DNA of 64,000 bases from Leptodactylus fallax (lineage: Eukaryota; Chordata; Amphibia; Anura; Leptodactylidae), in contig CAMRHE010000157.1 in assembly GCA_947044405.1 (NCBI GenBank), positions 1,386,501 through 1,450,500 of the forward strand, read 5' to 3'. Positions 11,547-22,560 of the stretch are shown in pieces. Each line of letters opens with the position of its first letter. Position 1 is the stretch's first letter. The notes under the pieces are model-generated. The model was not told where the DNA came from. It worked only from the letters and a program-made list of their open reading frames with translations, and ran no database searches. The position numbers were made by a program, and so were the translations under genes.

Positions 11547-11677
11547 AGGGGCAACAGATGTGGTTAAGCTTCGTCAGCAGCATAGCAGGAGGAGTCTTCC
11601 TGGCTGCCTGTCTGCTGGATATTGTTCCGGACTTTCTAAATGACATGAAGGAGGCGATGCAGCAGCAGCAAATTACA
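11547..11677 (+). CDS. slc39a1: ZIP zinc transporter (slc39a1-like), coding exon 2
   Basis: Lies between the acceptor TCTGTTTTACAG| and the donor ACA|GTATGT. It completes codon 37 as Glu and adds residues 37-80. The translation contains FVSSIAGGVFLAACLLDIVP, the second membrane helix with the AGGVFLA..LLD..P pattern of ZIP1/2/3. The helix is followed by a short acidic, Gln-rich loop (KEAMQQQQIT). The exon ends in phase 0, matching exon 3. The 4,980 bp intron 2 contains palindromic MITEs and a 480 bp inverted repeat. Confidence 0.9.
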
Positions 11678-12568
11678 GTATGTGTACTTATTACAAAGAG
11701 TGTATCTTCTTGTCTGAGAGTTTTGATGGCGTTTATATTGCAGATGCTGGAATAGCCTTAGTGTCCCCACTTTGAAGATAAAAAAATAAAAAAACAAACC
11801 ATTAGATAAGCTCACCATGTAAAGACTGTATCTCCAGATCTCAGCCCCTCAAGTGCCGATCAATGAGAAAGAACATTGACTGATTACATCAGCATAATTA
11901 ATAGGCCGATGGAAACTGAACGGGGGAGGAATAGTCTCTGCTGCAATCCTTCCTTCCCTGTGCGGCTGCATGGATATGGAAGCATGGCAGTGCTGCTGAT
12001 GGCCTGCATTTTGTATTCTGCATAAAAGAAATGATCCGCTGAACAGCAAAGTTTACTCACTAGTCGGCAGCACAAGGAGCCTAGGAGTGCTTTTTGCCAA
12101 AAATAGCCCTGAATATCGGCCCAGCTGATATGGTCTAGACCATACAAGGGACTAAGACTTGATTTTATAGAGTTAAAGGCAGTCTACCACCACTAAAACC
12201 GCTTTTAAACCAATGCTGTTGTAGGAGCGGTTTCTTCCATTACCGCTCATACCTTACTTTTGTCAACGTGCAATCTTGCTGATGAGAAATTAAGGTTTTA
12301 TTCCCTATGGATGGCACTGGGTGGCAACTGCAAAAGAAAATGGGTGCTCCAGCAGATGTGGCCCTGTTCCAAGTGCACGAAGCAGCTCATTTGCGTATGG
12401 AATAAATGTTGAAGTTTTCATCAGCAAAATTGCACTTTGAAACAAGAAAGGTGTGTTGACTATGCCAGTAACTGGCTCATGTATATAATGAAACTAAGTT
12501 GTCTGTACATGAATGGAATATGTTGGTGCTATTTTAATAAAATTTATCAAGAATTTTAAGTTGTAGCC
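11678..12568. other. Intron 2 proximal part
   Basis: AT-rich intronic sequence. 12,170-12,560 begins TTAAAGGCAGTCTACCACC, a MITE-like tip, but I found no clear inverted partner. No exon supported. Confidence 0.45.
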
Positions 12569-13035
12569 TTAAAGGGGTATTCCCACGGACATAAACATTT
12601 TTGCAAATATAAGTAATTAAACAATTTGCAGAATTTTAAAGATTTTTTTTTTTTAAATATCTTGTGGTCACAGTCTTGTTATCTTGATTGGTTGCCAATG
12701 GATACGACCATGAATGCAGGAAATTTCTAAGGCCAGAAAATCAGCCATGATGTCCTTATTGTGGCCGGGATATCTTCTCATACATGTAGTGTCTCTGCCT
12801 GATAACCCAGCTTCAATAAGAAAATCATGGCTAGGTTTTTGACAAGTCCCAGACCATAGAAAGTTTTTGCATTTGTGGTCGTATCCATTGGCAACCGATC
12901 AAGGCACTACTAAGATGGTTAGAGAAAATCTTTAAAACGCTGCAAAATGTTTAACTACTTATATTTGCAAAAATGTTTAACTTTTAATTACCTACAACTA
13001 TAGATATGATTATGTTCATGGGAATACCCCTTTAA
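12569..13035. repeat. Palindromic MITE with TTAAAGGGGTATTCCCAC ends
   Basis: The left end TTAAAGGGGTATTCCCA is mirrored by GGGAATACCCCTTTAA at the right. Inner arms include ATTTTTGCAAATATAAGTA (12,597) versus ACTTATATTTGCAAAAAT (12,957), and GGTTGCCAATGGATACGACC (12,691) versus GGTCGTATCCATTGGCAACC (12,878). Arms exceed 150 bases. Lies in intron 2. Confidence 0.8.
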
Positions 13036-13989
13036 ATAGACTTTTTGATGCTGGGTATAGAGGTGCGTTACCTGACAAATATTCTAGCAAAGAGGTAGGC
13101 AACCTTTTGCGCTCCAGCTGTTGTAACACTACAACTCTCAGCATGTATACTTGTTCTGCTGTTCTTGGACCTCCCATGGAAGTGAATGGTGCATGTTGGG
13201 AGTTGTAGTTTCACAGCAGCTGGAGTGCCAAAGGTTTCTGACCCCTGATCTAGCATATACAGCTATGTAGCAGTTTATTGGTAAAGTTCATGCACACTAG
13301 TACTTAAACAGGATACCCCAAGGTTGACACTTGTCACTTAACCTATGGACAGATAAGTGTGCCTGATCAATGAGGGGGGGGGGGTCTCAGGGCCTGAGCC
13401 TCCATAGATCACAAGATTGGGATTGACAAAGATAGCTGAATGCTGTTCTTGCCTATTTTCTTCATTTAATGGGACCTCCAATATTCAGACACTTGATAAC
13501 ACAGTGGTGATCTTGGGCATCCATGTAAGTAATTGGTATGGGAAAATATGTGCATTCCTCCTGAGCCTCATTATACTTATGACAGAGTAACGCAGGTCTT
13601 AGGCTTATGGCCTTCACTGGTTCCCCGACCACCATGACAACAACTTCCCACCTCGTGTTTGCATCGCTGGAGTCTATAAGGGAATTATTGACTTTGGTAT
13701 TTCAGGAATTAAACTCCCATAATTGGAACCAGCTCCAATACTGGAAGCTGCTGGCAGGTGTCTGCTGTATAATGAGCCAATGCCTTTCATCTAACCAGAC
13801 GTTATGATGTACATGTATGTCAAATGTTGGAAAGTGGTTAGTAGGAAACACAAGTGTTTACTATACAGAAATGTGTAAAGCAGTGAAAAGTCAATGTCAA
13901 GCCCAAAATAGCCCGCTCTTTAAAGTAGACATGTCAGGTGACTTCTGCTGCACTGTATGGGATCAGGATAAGATAGAGGGGGAGAAGCT
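13036..13989. other. Intron 2 middle part
   Basis: A small palindrome near 13,105-13,235 (CTCCAGCTGTTGTAACACTA and CAGCAGCTGGAGTG) suggests another eroded MITE. No coding sequence supported. Confidence 0.4.
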
Positions 13990-14300
13990 GAGCTCTGTTG
14001 TATATGATTTGGAGCAATATCCACCCCCATCTTCCCCACTGGCTTGCACCATGCTTTTGCCCCCATTTCCCCCGCTTGCTCACACATGACCTGCACCCCC
14101 ACTTCCTCATTTTTGCTGTTTCCTCTCCCTCTCATAACCTTCTACCAGTCTTTGCTCACAACAGCTTCCTCTTCCTGTATAACACCTACACGGTCCTGTA
14201 CAATTTAGACTAACTCTATCCACACGAGTCTGATTACGTGGTTGTGACCTCATCAGAGGTCCCTTTAACAGAGTAGGAAATGGCATCTACCATCGCTTTA
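13990..14300 (-). repeat. Dispersed repeat related to 22,055-22,560 and 42,570-43,218 (copy 1)
   Basis: Shares TTGCTCACACATGA, ACACGAGTCTGATTACGTGG and TCATCAGAGGTCCCTTTA blocks, in the same order, with 43,010-43,200, and in inverted order with 22,080-22,265. The C-rich part at about 14,020-14,080 corresponds to the minisatellite section of the other copies, here much shorter. Lies in intron 2. Confidence 0.6.
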
Positions 14301-15126
14301 CTATTGCCGATCTTCAGCAACATGGCGCAGGTGTTCCCCCTAGAAATGAGCATTGTTTCAGCATTGCTTTGAACTGTAGCATGCCACAGTGCATGCCCTG
14401 TTCAAAGCTATATCGACCCCAGAATAGGAGATGAGGTCTGCTGCTGTCCCTGCTCTTCTATGTCCTGTGTATTCTGTATAGCATTTGTGTATGTGTCGTT
14501 CAGAGACACGGACACAGATGGCAGCCCCCGAAATCATCATAATAAGTGTTATATTGTAGCAATTAATAAATGCATTCATCATTTTTTTTAATAAAAAAAA
14601 AAATGTTGATCCTTTCCTTTAAATGCAAATAAATACATAAATGCACAACAACTCCTTGCAGATATATATTTCTGGCATCATTTATGCCAGAAAACTGATT
14701 AAAAGATGATAAAGCTCACTGGGCTCAATTTTTGCGCAAACATTGTGATTTATGTGAAAACTTGCAACTTTTTTCATTGCTTGTCCACCATCTTATTGGT
14801 GCACAAGATGTGAAAAATGAAAACCACTCAGTCTGTGTGGGCGGGTTAAGCAGGACTCTCTCCTGTGTCTCCTAGGAATCCTGTCTGGATTTCCTGCTTT
14901 TTTTTTTTTTTTTTTTTTTACTCAGAAATCTTAGTAAAGCTCCATATCACATAAACCTATATATCACAGAGCTCAGCCTCTCTCCCACTGTCACATTATG
15001 CTTTTGGATAGGCTAGCAAAAATTACCTAAGGCTAGGTTCACACTGTTTTTATTATACAGTTCATGCTTCCATTTTGAAGAGGAAAAAAATGGGTGCTAT
15101 GGAAAGGGCATTCATTTTACATAGAT
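14301..15126. other. Intron 2 spacer
   Basis: Poly-A/T tracts (14,583-14,603; 14,899-14,919) and a TAGGTTCACACTG motif at 15,032, a tip of the TAGGTTCACA MITE family. No gene seen. Confidence 0.45.
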
Positions 15127-15533
15127 TTAAAGGGGTTGTCCAGGCAAAAATGGACAACACTTTTAACGTTTAAATCAACTAGGGCAGTGAAAAAAAAAAA
15201 AAGCATACTCACCTGTCCTCGTTGCTCCGGTGGCGTCTTCCGGAGTGACTGTTGAGGCCAATCAGCGAAGGACATGCAATGTCACTACCTGTGACATCAC
15301 GGGTCCTCTTCCTGAGGCCGGTCACGTGACTGCTGAGGCCAGTCAGCGGCTTCAGCGGAATGCTGGAAGAGACCTGGGAGACGCCACCGGAGCAGAAGAA
15401 ACAGGAAGCGTGGGAGGACACTGGAGCAGCAGGGACAGGTAAGTATGCATTTTTTAAAAAAAAATTTCACTGCCCCTGAATGATTTTAAACATTAAAAGG
15501 GTTGTCTGTTTTTGCCTGGACAGCCCCTTTAAT
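15127..15533. repeat. Palindromic MITE, AAAGGGGTTGTCCAGG family
   Basis: The left end TTTAAAGGGGTTGTCCAGGC is mirrored by GCCTGGACAGCCCCTTTAA. Inner blocks CTCACCTGTCCTCGTTGCTC and GGGACAGGTAAGTATGC are inverted, as in the copies near 1118 and 4270. Lies in intron 2. Confidence 0.75.
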
Positions 15534-15700
15534 TAAAAATAAATAAATAAATAAAAGTACAAGTCAATTTTTATGCAGGACAAAAGTGTGACACTCCTTT
15601 TTTTTTTTTTTTTTTTTTTTTTTATACTGCAACTGTATGCATCCCTTCTTTGGCATACTGCATAGCAAAAACATGATGTGAAGCTAGCCTACAAACAAAT

Positions 15701-16182
15701 ATGAGGGAGACAACATACACCCATGCATAAAGTATATAGCAGTGTATAAATACAGAGGGCACTGATGGTTAATACAAAGCAAGTGCATATATAAAACCCC
15801 TATATAAATGCCCAATGTATCACACTATACATGCATCCTGCAGAGTAAGCTACATGGAATAAGGTCCAAACATACCCATGACACAAATGCCGCTGCCTGC
15901 TGACAAAGCCCAACGCACGTTTCGGCACACAAAGCCTTCGTTTGTATTGCTTGGCCTCTGCCTCTCTCATGGGTTTTGTCGGCAGGCAGCGGCATTTATG
16001 TCATGGGTAGGTTTGGATCTTATACCATGTAGTTTACTTTGCAAAATACATGTATAGTGTGATACATTGGGTATTTATATAGAGGTTTTATATATGCACT
16101 TGCTCTTTACTAACCATTAGTACCCCTTGCATCTATATACTGCTATATATTTTATGCATGGTTGTATGTTATCTCCCTTATA
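15701..16182. repeat. Large imperfect inverted repeat in intron 2
   Basis: Two arms of about 205-215 bases (15,701-15,905 and 15,965-16,182) are inverted copies. Examples are AAGTGCATATATAAAACCCC (15,780) versus TATATGCACTTG (16,091), and AATGCCGCTGCCTGC (15,886) versus GCAGGCAGCGGCATT (15,981). The roughly 60-base loop carries GTTTCGGCACAC, whose complement contains a hammerhead-ribozyme-like core. The arms differ at many positions, so it is not young. Confidence 0.8.
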
Positions 16183-16657
16183 TATATTTATACTATTCAG
16201 CCTCTGCCTCTTTCGTGTTACACATGCTGACATAGGTATTTGTACTGTTGTTTGTCTTGTATTTTTATACTGTTTTTGTACTTCAATAAAATTCCTTTTG
16301 TATTTTTTATTATTTTGAGTGCTTTCTTACTTTTCTTTCTTGGATTATTGCTATTTGTTGGTAGTAAGAGCATGATTTGTAGAGGGTTTCACTATGATAG
16401 ATTTGGAGACAACACTTGTTTATAAAATTTTCTCCAAGTTTCTATCTTCATGTTATGTGCTATGAAGTTTGCTAAGATGGATATACCCCATTTAGAGAAT
16501 TGCTGTTTATTCCTCTGTCAAACTCCAAATATGAATGATGTTTGTTGGGATTGTGGAATTTACAGAGAGACTGTTTTTCATTTTATTAAATGCAGAAAAC
16601 ATGTTACCTTTCTATCTTATTTATTTGTTTCATTTCATTTACATCTTCTATCTTTAG
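16183..16657. other. Intron 2 distal part
   Basis: T-rich DNA leading to the polypyrimidine tract and acceptor of exon 3. No other feature seen. Confidence 0.5.
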
Positions 16658-17335
16658 ACTGATTTTCCTCTGCCAGAAGTCATCCTCGCTATTGGATTCC
16701 TCCTGGTCTTCATTGTAGAGAACATTGTTCTGGAGTGCAGTAATGGGATGACTGAAGAGAACACCCCATTATTATCTGGTTCAGAAAACTCTCCAGCCGT
16801 TCAGGAGCATTTCCACAGCCACTCACACAGTACCCAACATCATGACGTAGAACATGCAAGGCGCCACTTCCATGTGGATTTCAGTTCTCACTCCTTCCGT
16901 TCCTTTATACTCCTCCTCTCCCTGTCTCTGCACTCTGTCTTTGAAGGAATAGCCATTGGACTGCAGAGCAAACAGTCAGAGGTCCTACAAATAGCAGTTG
17001 CTATTCTGATCCATAAAAGTATCATTGCTGTGAGTCTCTCTCTGCTCTTGATGCAGAGCAATGTGAAAACCAGGTGGTTTGTACTCTCAATTGTCACATT
17101 TGCCCTGATGTCACCTATTGGCATAGGTATAGGGATTGGGGTTATGGAAACGCAAACCAGTGGTAGCAGCCTTGTCCAGGCTGTTCTGGAAGGTTTAGCT
17201 GCTGGGACTTTTGTCTACATAACATTCCTGGACATTTTACCCCATGAACTAAATTCGCGCAAATGGCGTCTTCCAAGACTGATTTTCATTTTGTTGGGTT
17301 TCTCTAGTATAGTGGGACTGTGGTTTCTAGGTTGA
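16658..17335 (+). CDS. slc39a1: ZIP zinc transporter (slc39a1-like), terminal coding exon 3
   Basis: Begins after the acceptor TCTATCTTTAG| and ends at TGA 17333-17335. It encodes residues 81-305 in phase with exon 2, so the protein is 305 aa, close to the usual ZIP1-3 length. Order: third helix (FPLPEVILAIGFLLVFIVEN), a cytosolic loop with a His-rich stretch around residues 131-153 (HFHSHSHSTQHH), then helix 4 with HSVFEGIAIGLQ from about residue 172. Helix 5 has HKSIIAVSL from about residue 199, followed by the last three helices (SPIGIGIGIGV, VLEGLAAGTFVYITFLDILP, and the C-terminal helix ending FLG). The His/Glu residues in helix 4 and His-Lys in helix 5 are the ZIP transport-site signature. 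VLEGLAAGTF.YITFL.ILP fits ZIP1 better than ZIP3. No frame disruption is seen. Confidence 0.93.
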   Translation, partial: TDFPLPEVILAIGFLLVFIVENIVLECSNGMTEENTPLLSGSENSPAVQEHFHSHSHSTQHHDVEHARRHFHVDFSSHSFRSFILLLSLSLHSVFEGIAIGLQSKQSEVLQIAVAILIHKSIIAVSLSLLLMQSNVKTRWFVLSIVTFALMSPIGIGIGIGVMETQTSGSSLVQAVLEGLAAGTFVYITFLDILPHELNSRKWRLPRLIFILLGFSSIVGLWFLG

Positions 17336-17590
17336 AAATGATCCTCCTTGTTTTTGGAGGAATTTTTGCCAACTTTGTGCCTACAACTGTTTACCTGAGA
17401 GACTTGAGGGAAGGGAACAAAAATTGTATTTTTTTTATGTACTGAAAAATTGTGTAGGTGTCTTCTTTATTATGGACATTTGCAAATATGTTTTGCTTCC
17501 CGTTTTCCTAACTCATAATGGACCCCAGAGGAGAATCGTAAAAGCATTAAGATTCTCAATAAACTAAATATGGACTTTTGATAACATTTA
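17336..17590 (+). promoter_or_regulatory. slc39a1: 3' UTR and polyadenylation signal of the slc39a1-like gene
   Basis: AATAAA at 17558-17563, about 220 bases after the stop codon, is a canonical poly(A) signal. A T/G-rich stretch (ACTTTTGATAAC, TATTTTTGGTTATT) follows within about 40 bases, as expected for a downstream element. The cleavage site is not directly visible. Confidence 0.7.
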
Positions 17591-18144
17591 ATATTTTATT
17601 TTTGGTTATTAAAGAATCTTTTAATCTGCCAATGATTCTATTTTAGCCAGTCTGACACTTGGGGGAGGAGGGGGGGCACCAATCAGTACTCATTTATTTT
17701 ATAAGTAAAAGAGGTTTTCTGGAAAATAAGATGGATGGCTTATCCTAAGGATAAGTCATCAATGTTTTACCAGTGGAAGTTCAACATCTAGAACTTTTGC
17801 TAGCTATTATGTTGGATGTCATGCTGAATCCAGACATCCCTCAAGCTACATTCTACGAATGTAGACAGTCAGTGTCATTTCCTGGAACAGACCTCTAATC
17901 ATCTCAGTGCGTTTACTTGTACCTTATAGGAGGATAGTTGCTAAAAATCAATCATAAACTGTTAATAAATTCTCAGCCTATTGTGTTTGCTTATAATCTG
18001 AATTTTATGTTAAGAGTTGTCCGACTCATTTTTATTGATGACCTAACCTGAGGATAGATCATCAAGGGATCAGGTGGGGTCTTGCACCTGGGACATCTGT
18101 TTGAAGGGGCCTTAGCAAATGTAAATTCCTTGTCGTTGTGCGAT
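17591..18144. other. Intergenic spacer downstream of slc39a1-like gene
   Basis: AT-rich, with eroded palindromic pieces (GATGGCTTATCCTAAGGATA near 17,731). No gene seen. Confidence 0.45.
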
Positions 18145-18631
18145 TTAAAGAGGACCTTTCATGTCCTCAGGCACATGCAGTTTTATATACCGCTAGAAAG
18201 CCGACTGCGCTGAATTCACATTAACCTGTTATGTGCCTGGGGGCTGGAGATATCGGTGCCGTTAATTTTCTGCCCATCGTCAGAAGGGCGTTCCTGACAG
18301 TCTAGCTGGGCTGTGAGGAATGCCCCCCCTGACAGTACTTGTCCATATCCCTGTACTGTTAGAGGGGGTGTTCCTTACTGCCCAGTGATGATGCTGAGCT
18401 GTGAGGAACACCCCCCTCCAGTACAAGTCTATGGACGAGTACAGTCAGGGGGGGCATTCCTCACAGCCCAGCTAGACTGTCAGGAACGTCCTTCTGACGA
18501 TGGGTAGAAAACTAACAGCACTGATATCTCCAGCCCCAGGGCACATAACAGGAAAACCAACTGAATTCAGCGCACTGTTGGCTTTTTATATAAAACCACA
18601 TGTGCCTGAGGACATGAAAGGTCCTCTTTAA
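18145..18631. repeat. 487 bp foldback element, TTAAAGAGGACCTTTCATGT family
   Basis: The whole element is one imperfect palindrome: TTAAAGAGGACCTTTCATG at the left and CATGAAAGGTCCTCTTTAA at the right. Inner arms are CTGGGGGCTGGAGATATC (18,236) versus GATATCTCCAGCCCCAG (18,523), and GTCAGAAGGGCGTTCCTGAC (18,279) versus GTCAGGAACGTCCTTCTGAC (18,479). A half copy is at 39,205-39,540. Non-coding. Confidence 0.88.
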
Positions 18632-19189
18632 CAAGGCAGTAGTTACATTCACACTGCCTATTTCATAATGGTTGTGCAATGTAAACTGAGAAGAGGTCGT
18701 GGTTCTTATACAAGTACCACAGCCACTTCCAACAGCTGATCAGCAGAGGTCCCTGATGTCAGATTGCTGCTTATCTGATTGATGACCTATTCTAGGGAAT
18801 GGGCAATTAATCGCAAAATAACTAAAATCGAAAGTTTGCTCAATCAACCTGAACGTGCTCATATTGATGATTTCAGTTATTTTGCCATCCTGTCTCTCAA
18901 AACTATTAGTGACAGGAAATGCCAGTAACTGTACGCTATCCAATCATGATTACTGATATGTAAATAACCAAAATTCCGGAGCGTGGCGTGGCCTATGAAT
19001 AGGGGTCATGGCATGTAAAATGGAAAATGTCCTAAAATAATCATTCATTAATCTAAATGAATGTTCAATTATTTGATTTTGATTTGGGTCATAATCGCCC
19101 CGCCCTAACCAATTCTGAGGATAGATGTTCAATAAAAATGGAGATTATTTGAAGGGATTTCCCAATTCATTTTTATGGTATACCTGTCC
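18632..19189. other. Intergenic spacer
   Basis: AT-rich DNA, no gene or repeat edge supported. Confidence 0.45.
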
Positions 19190-20290
19190 TCAGCACAGGT
19201 AATTATTAACCCCTTCATACTACAGGCAATTTTCGTTTTTGCATTTCCATTTTTTCCCCCCCCCCCCCCATTCCAAGAGCCATAACTTTTTCAGCTCAGT
19301 CATATAATGACTTATTGTTTGTGGGATTAATTGCACTTTGTAATGGCACCCTTCAATATCCTGCACAATGTACTGGGAAGCTGGAAAAAAATTCAGATAA
19401 AGATGGAATTGGAAAAAAAAACGCATTTACGCCAAATTCTTACGGGTTTAATTTTTACGGCATTCACTATATGGTAAAAAATAAGTTACCTGTATTCTGC
19501 GGGTCAGTATGATCGCAGCGATACCAAATTTATATAGTATTTGTAATGTTTTTTGATACCTTTTAAAAAAATTAAAAGCTTTGCAAAATACAAAAAAATT
19601 GTCACCATATTGTGACACCTGTAACTTTTTTTTTTTTTTTTTTTTATATTTATGTGTATGGAGCTGGGTAAGGTGTCTTCTTATATGGGATAAGATGGCA
19701 TTTTTAGTGATACCATTTTAGGGACAGTCTGATGGTTTGATCACTTTTTATTCCATTTTTTATAGGAGGCAAAAAGTTGAAGAAAAACAGCCATTTGGCC
19801 ATTTTGATTTTTTTTTTTTTTTCCCCCGCTACGCGATTCACTGTATGTGAGAAATATTTTAATAGTTTGGACGTTTTGGAGCGCAGGGACACCTAAAGTG
19901 TTTGTTTACTTTTGTTTGTTTATTTTTATGTGATCTAGGGAAATGGGGGTGATTTGAAATTTTATATTTTTGTGGGTTGTATTTTTTTTTTTTTTTTTTT
20001 TTGTTTTATGATCAGAACCCTTAGGGACCTTGAACCCTAGGGGGTCTGATCACTCACACTATACACTCCAATACTAATGTATTGCAGTGTATAGCGAAAT
20101 TAATTTCCTTCTATTACACGATGCCTCTGACAGCGTGTAATAGATCTAATGTAATGACAAGCCTGGGAGCCTTCAATAGGCTCCCAGCTGTCATAACAAC
20201 CGATCACTGCCCTCGAATGACGTTCAGGAGGGCAGTGATCAGTGAAAGATGGCGGAGCCCGTGGCATCTAAAGTGTTAACAGCTGCGATC
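19190..20290. repeat. Long dispersed repeat with T-tracts, non-coding
   Basis: From TTAACCCCTTCATACTACAG to GCATCTAAAGTGTTAAC. It has a regular succession of poly-T tracts (19,627; 19,809; 19,982) alternating with modules such as CCAAGAGCCATAACTTTTTC and GCGGGTCAGTATGATCGCAG. The modular look and TTAACCCC/GTTAA tips suggest a DNA-transposon-derived repeat like those widespread in frog genomes. Family membership is from memory of the pattern. Confidence 0.5.
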
Positions 20291-20615
20291 AGTGATGTCT
20301 TTTTGTAAATAATTTTCTAACACTGCTTTATTCCACCACACTTTAGTACTTTTTTTTTTTTTTTTTTTTTAAAGATCTCGAATTTTGAGCTTTAACTCTC
20401 TTACGTTACTGGGTTCTGGATCACTGGAAGCACATTCTCCAAATATAGAGCAAATCTTAGAAATCCATTCCTTGTCTTGTTTTTTATAATCCATAAATCC
20501 AAAGGACAAATCTGCAGAACACAGATCAATAACAAGCACCAAAAAGTATAGTCCTCAATATTAATGCCTCATAAACCACACAACAATCAGATCACCAAAA
20601 AAAATAAGGTTTAAA

Positions 20616-20818
20616 GAGACCTTATGACCATGTGATATTTCAGTTTTTCTTTTTTAATAAATTTGCAAAAATATATATATTTTTTTTTTCTGTCAAGATG
20701 GGTGTTGAGTGTACATTAGTGAGAAATAAAATGAACTTTTTTGCTTTTAGCAAATGGCTGCAATGAAACAAAGAGTGAAAAATTTAAAGGGGTCTGAATA
20801 CTTTCCATACCAATTGTA
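20616..20818 (+). mobile_element. Tc1-like transposon, 3' terminal remnant
   Basis: The block CATGTGATATTTCAGTTTTT, TTGCAAAAATATATATA, ATGGCTGCAATGAAACAAAG and a final GGGGTCTGAATACTTTCC followed by CAATTGTA has the look of the 3' inverted repeat of a Tc1 family. No transposase or left end is present. Confidence 0.6.
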
Positions 20819-21768
20819 CATTCATACATAAACGTTCATTTACATTAAGAAATAAAAGGATTTTGGTGAGCACTCTAACCAGGTGGTGGGTATATACAAC
20901 GCATAATATAGGTGATAGTTTCCCTTAAAACCCATGACATCTATTTCAACCAACAATTAAGTTGCTTAAAAGTGTTGCCAAACTAGTCAGGTGCACATTT
21001 AACAATAATCTACAAAATATAATGCCAACCGATTGTGTAGACCTAAACATGAGGAAATGTGAGAGTCCTTTGGTTGGAGCCCAAGTATCTTGAAGTAGTC
21101 GTCCACTGCTGAGGACCAGGACTCCAGCTTTAGTGAGGTAGTTCTTCTCAGTCTAGGGTCAGGTCCATATTTACAGGTCTCTATTGATGTGTGCATGGGA
21201 GATGAACAGTCTCCATAGTCCATGCAGCTTTCTTCACATGAATCCTGGTATTGCTCCTTTCACTCTTCCTAATCTGTAAATGAATCAGAAAGAAAAACGT
21301 CACGACAACAAAGTCCCAGGCCTCATCATTAGCACAGGTATACTAGAATACCCAGCAAAAGGGAGTCTGTCACCAGAACTCAGCATAGCACCCCAGCCCC
21401 GCAGATAGAGAAGTTAGGTTCTCCTGAATCAGACAGTGTTTAGCCCTTGTGGGTTGCTGCCTCAGTTGCCAATATATCGCAGTTTTTCTCATTATACAAA
21501 TGAGCTCTGCGGAGCAATGAGGGTGTTGTCATTTAGCTCTTTGGAGCAATAACAACGCCCTCGTTGCGTCAAATACCTCATTTACATACTGACAAATACA
21601 ACAATATCTTGGCAACCGAGGTACCGATTCAGAATGGAAAAACACAGTCTGATTTAGGTGAACTTAATCTACTGTATCTATCTGCAGGGCTGGGCAGATA
21701 TGCTGGTGTGTGGATCCATTACATTGAAGTCCGCCATATATTGTAGAGCTCTGCAAAATATATTGTCG

Positions 21769-21770
<2 letters not shown>
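20819..21770. other. Intergenic spacer with one possible minus-strand exon
   Basis: Contains the candidate minus-strand open segment 20,999-21,258 described separately. The rest (21,340-21,770) is AT-rich with no supported feature. Confidence 0.4.
20999..21258 (-). CDS. Possible terminal exon, unrecognised protein (low confidence)
   Basis: The minus strand is open for roughly 85 codons ending at TAA 20,999-21,001. The peptide has ordinary amino-acid composition (CKYGPDPRLRRTTSLKLESW, then SSAVDDYFKILGLQ), unlike the repeat-derived frames nearby. A good acceptor (polypyrimidine TTTTTCTTTCTG, then ATTTACAG) lies just upstream on the minus strand near 21,275. Using it puts an in-frame TGA near 21,262, so a different acceptor would be needed. 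I do not recognise the family. It may be a real 3' exon, a decayed one, or chance. Confidence 0.2.
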
Positions 21771-21816
<46 letters not shown>

Positions 21817-21830
21817 TATTATATATATTC
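21771..21830. repeat. (TA)n microsatellite
   Basis: A run of about 18 TA units from 21,774, followed by ATATTATATTATATATAT. Simple repeat. Confidence 0.95.
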
Positions 21831-22054
21831 CAGATATCTTCATTTAATTCCATAATTTTTCACATTCTTAGCCTCGAACATGGCCAGCATTTTTTTTAAT
21901 GTGTACCTTTGGACTTTTGGGCAAAAGTTCCCTCCTGACCCCTCATCTGTCTAACCCTCTTAGGGTGTGTTCACAGTGTTTTTTTCAAGGCTGAAAAAAA
22001 ATCTGCTTCAGCAATCAGGAAATGTTTTTTGCTGTGTGTTTTTTGTTAACAAAC

Positions 22055-22560
22055 TTTATTAGGGTAGGGTAAAGGCTAAATGGTAGATGCTAAATCCTAG
22101 TGGCTGAAGGACCTTTGATGACGTAATGACCATGTGATCAGACTCGTGTGGGTGGAGCTATTCTAGACACTACAGGACAGTGGTGTTACACAGAAAGAGG
22201 AAGCTGCTGGGAACAGTTACTGATGGAAGGTAAGGAGGAGAGAAGAGACAGCATGTGTGAGCAGGATGGGGGGACTGGGGGCAGATGTAGGGGGCAATTA
22301 AACTGGGGGCAAATAAAAGGGAACATTAAGCTGGTGGCAGATAAAGGGGGACATTAAACTGGTGACAGATGAAAGGGGGACATTAAAATGGGAACAGGTG
22401 GAGAGGGGAACATCAAACTGGGGGGCAGATCGAGGAGTGGACATTAAACTGGGGGGCAGATGGAGGGTGACATTAAACTGGGGGCAACTGGAGGAGGACA
22501 TTAAATTGGGGGTAGCTTGAGGGTGGGCATGTCTGCCTCTAATTGCCCCAGTTTAATGTC
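22055..22560 (+). repeat. Dispersed repeat with about 31 bp minisatellite (copy 2)
   Basis: The left part (TAAAGGCTAAATGGTAGATG, CCATGTGATCAGACTCGTGT, GGTGGAGCTATTCTAGA) matches the complement of 43,080-43,215. It is followed by 7-9 tandem units of the type GGGGGACATTAAACTGGTG, about 30-32 bp apart, from 22,285 to 22,520. A reversed piece (CCAGTTTAATGTCCCCCCTC) follows near 22,547. Non-coding. Confidence 0.75.
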
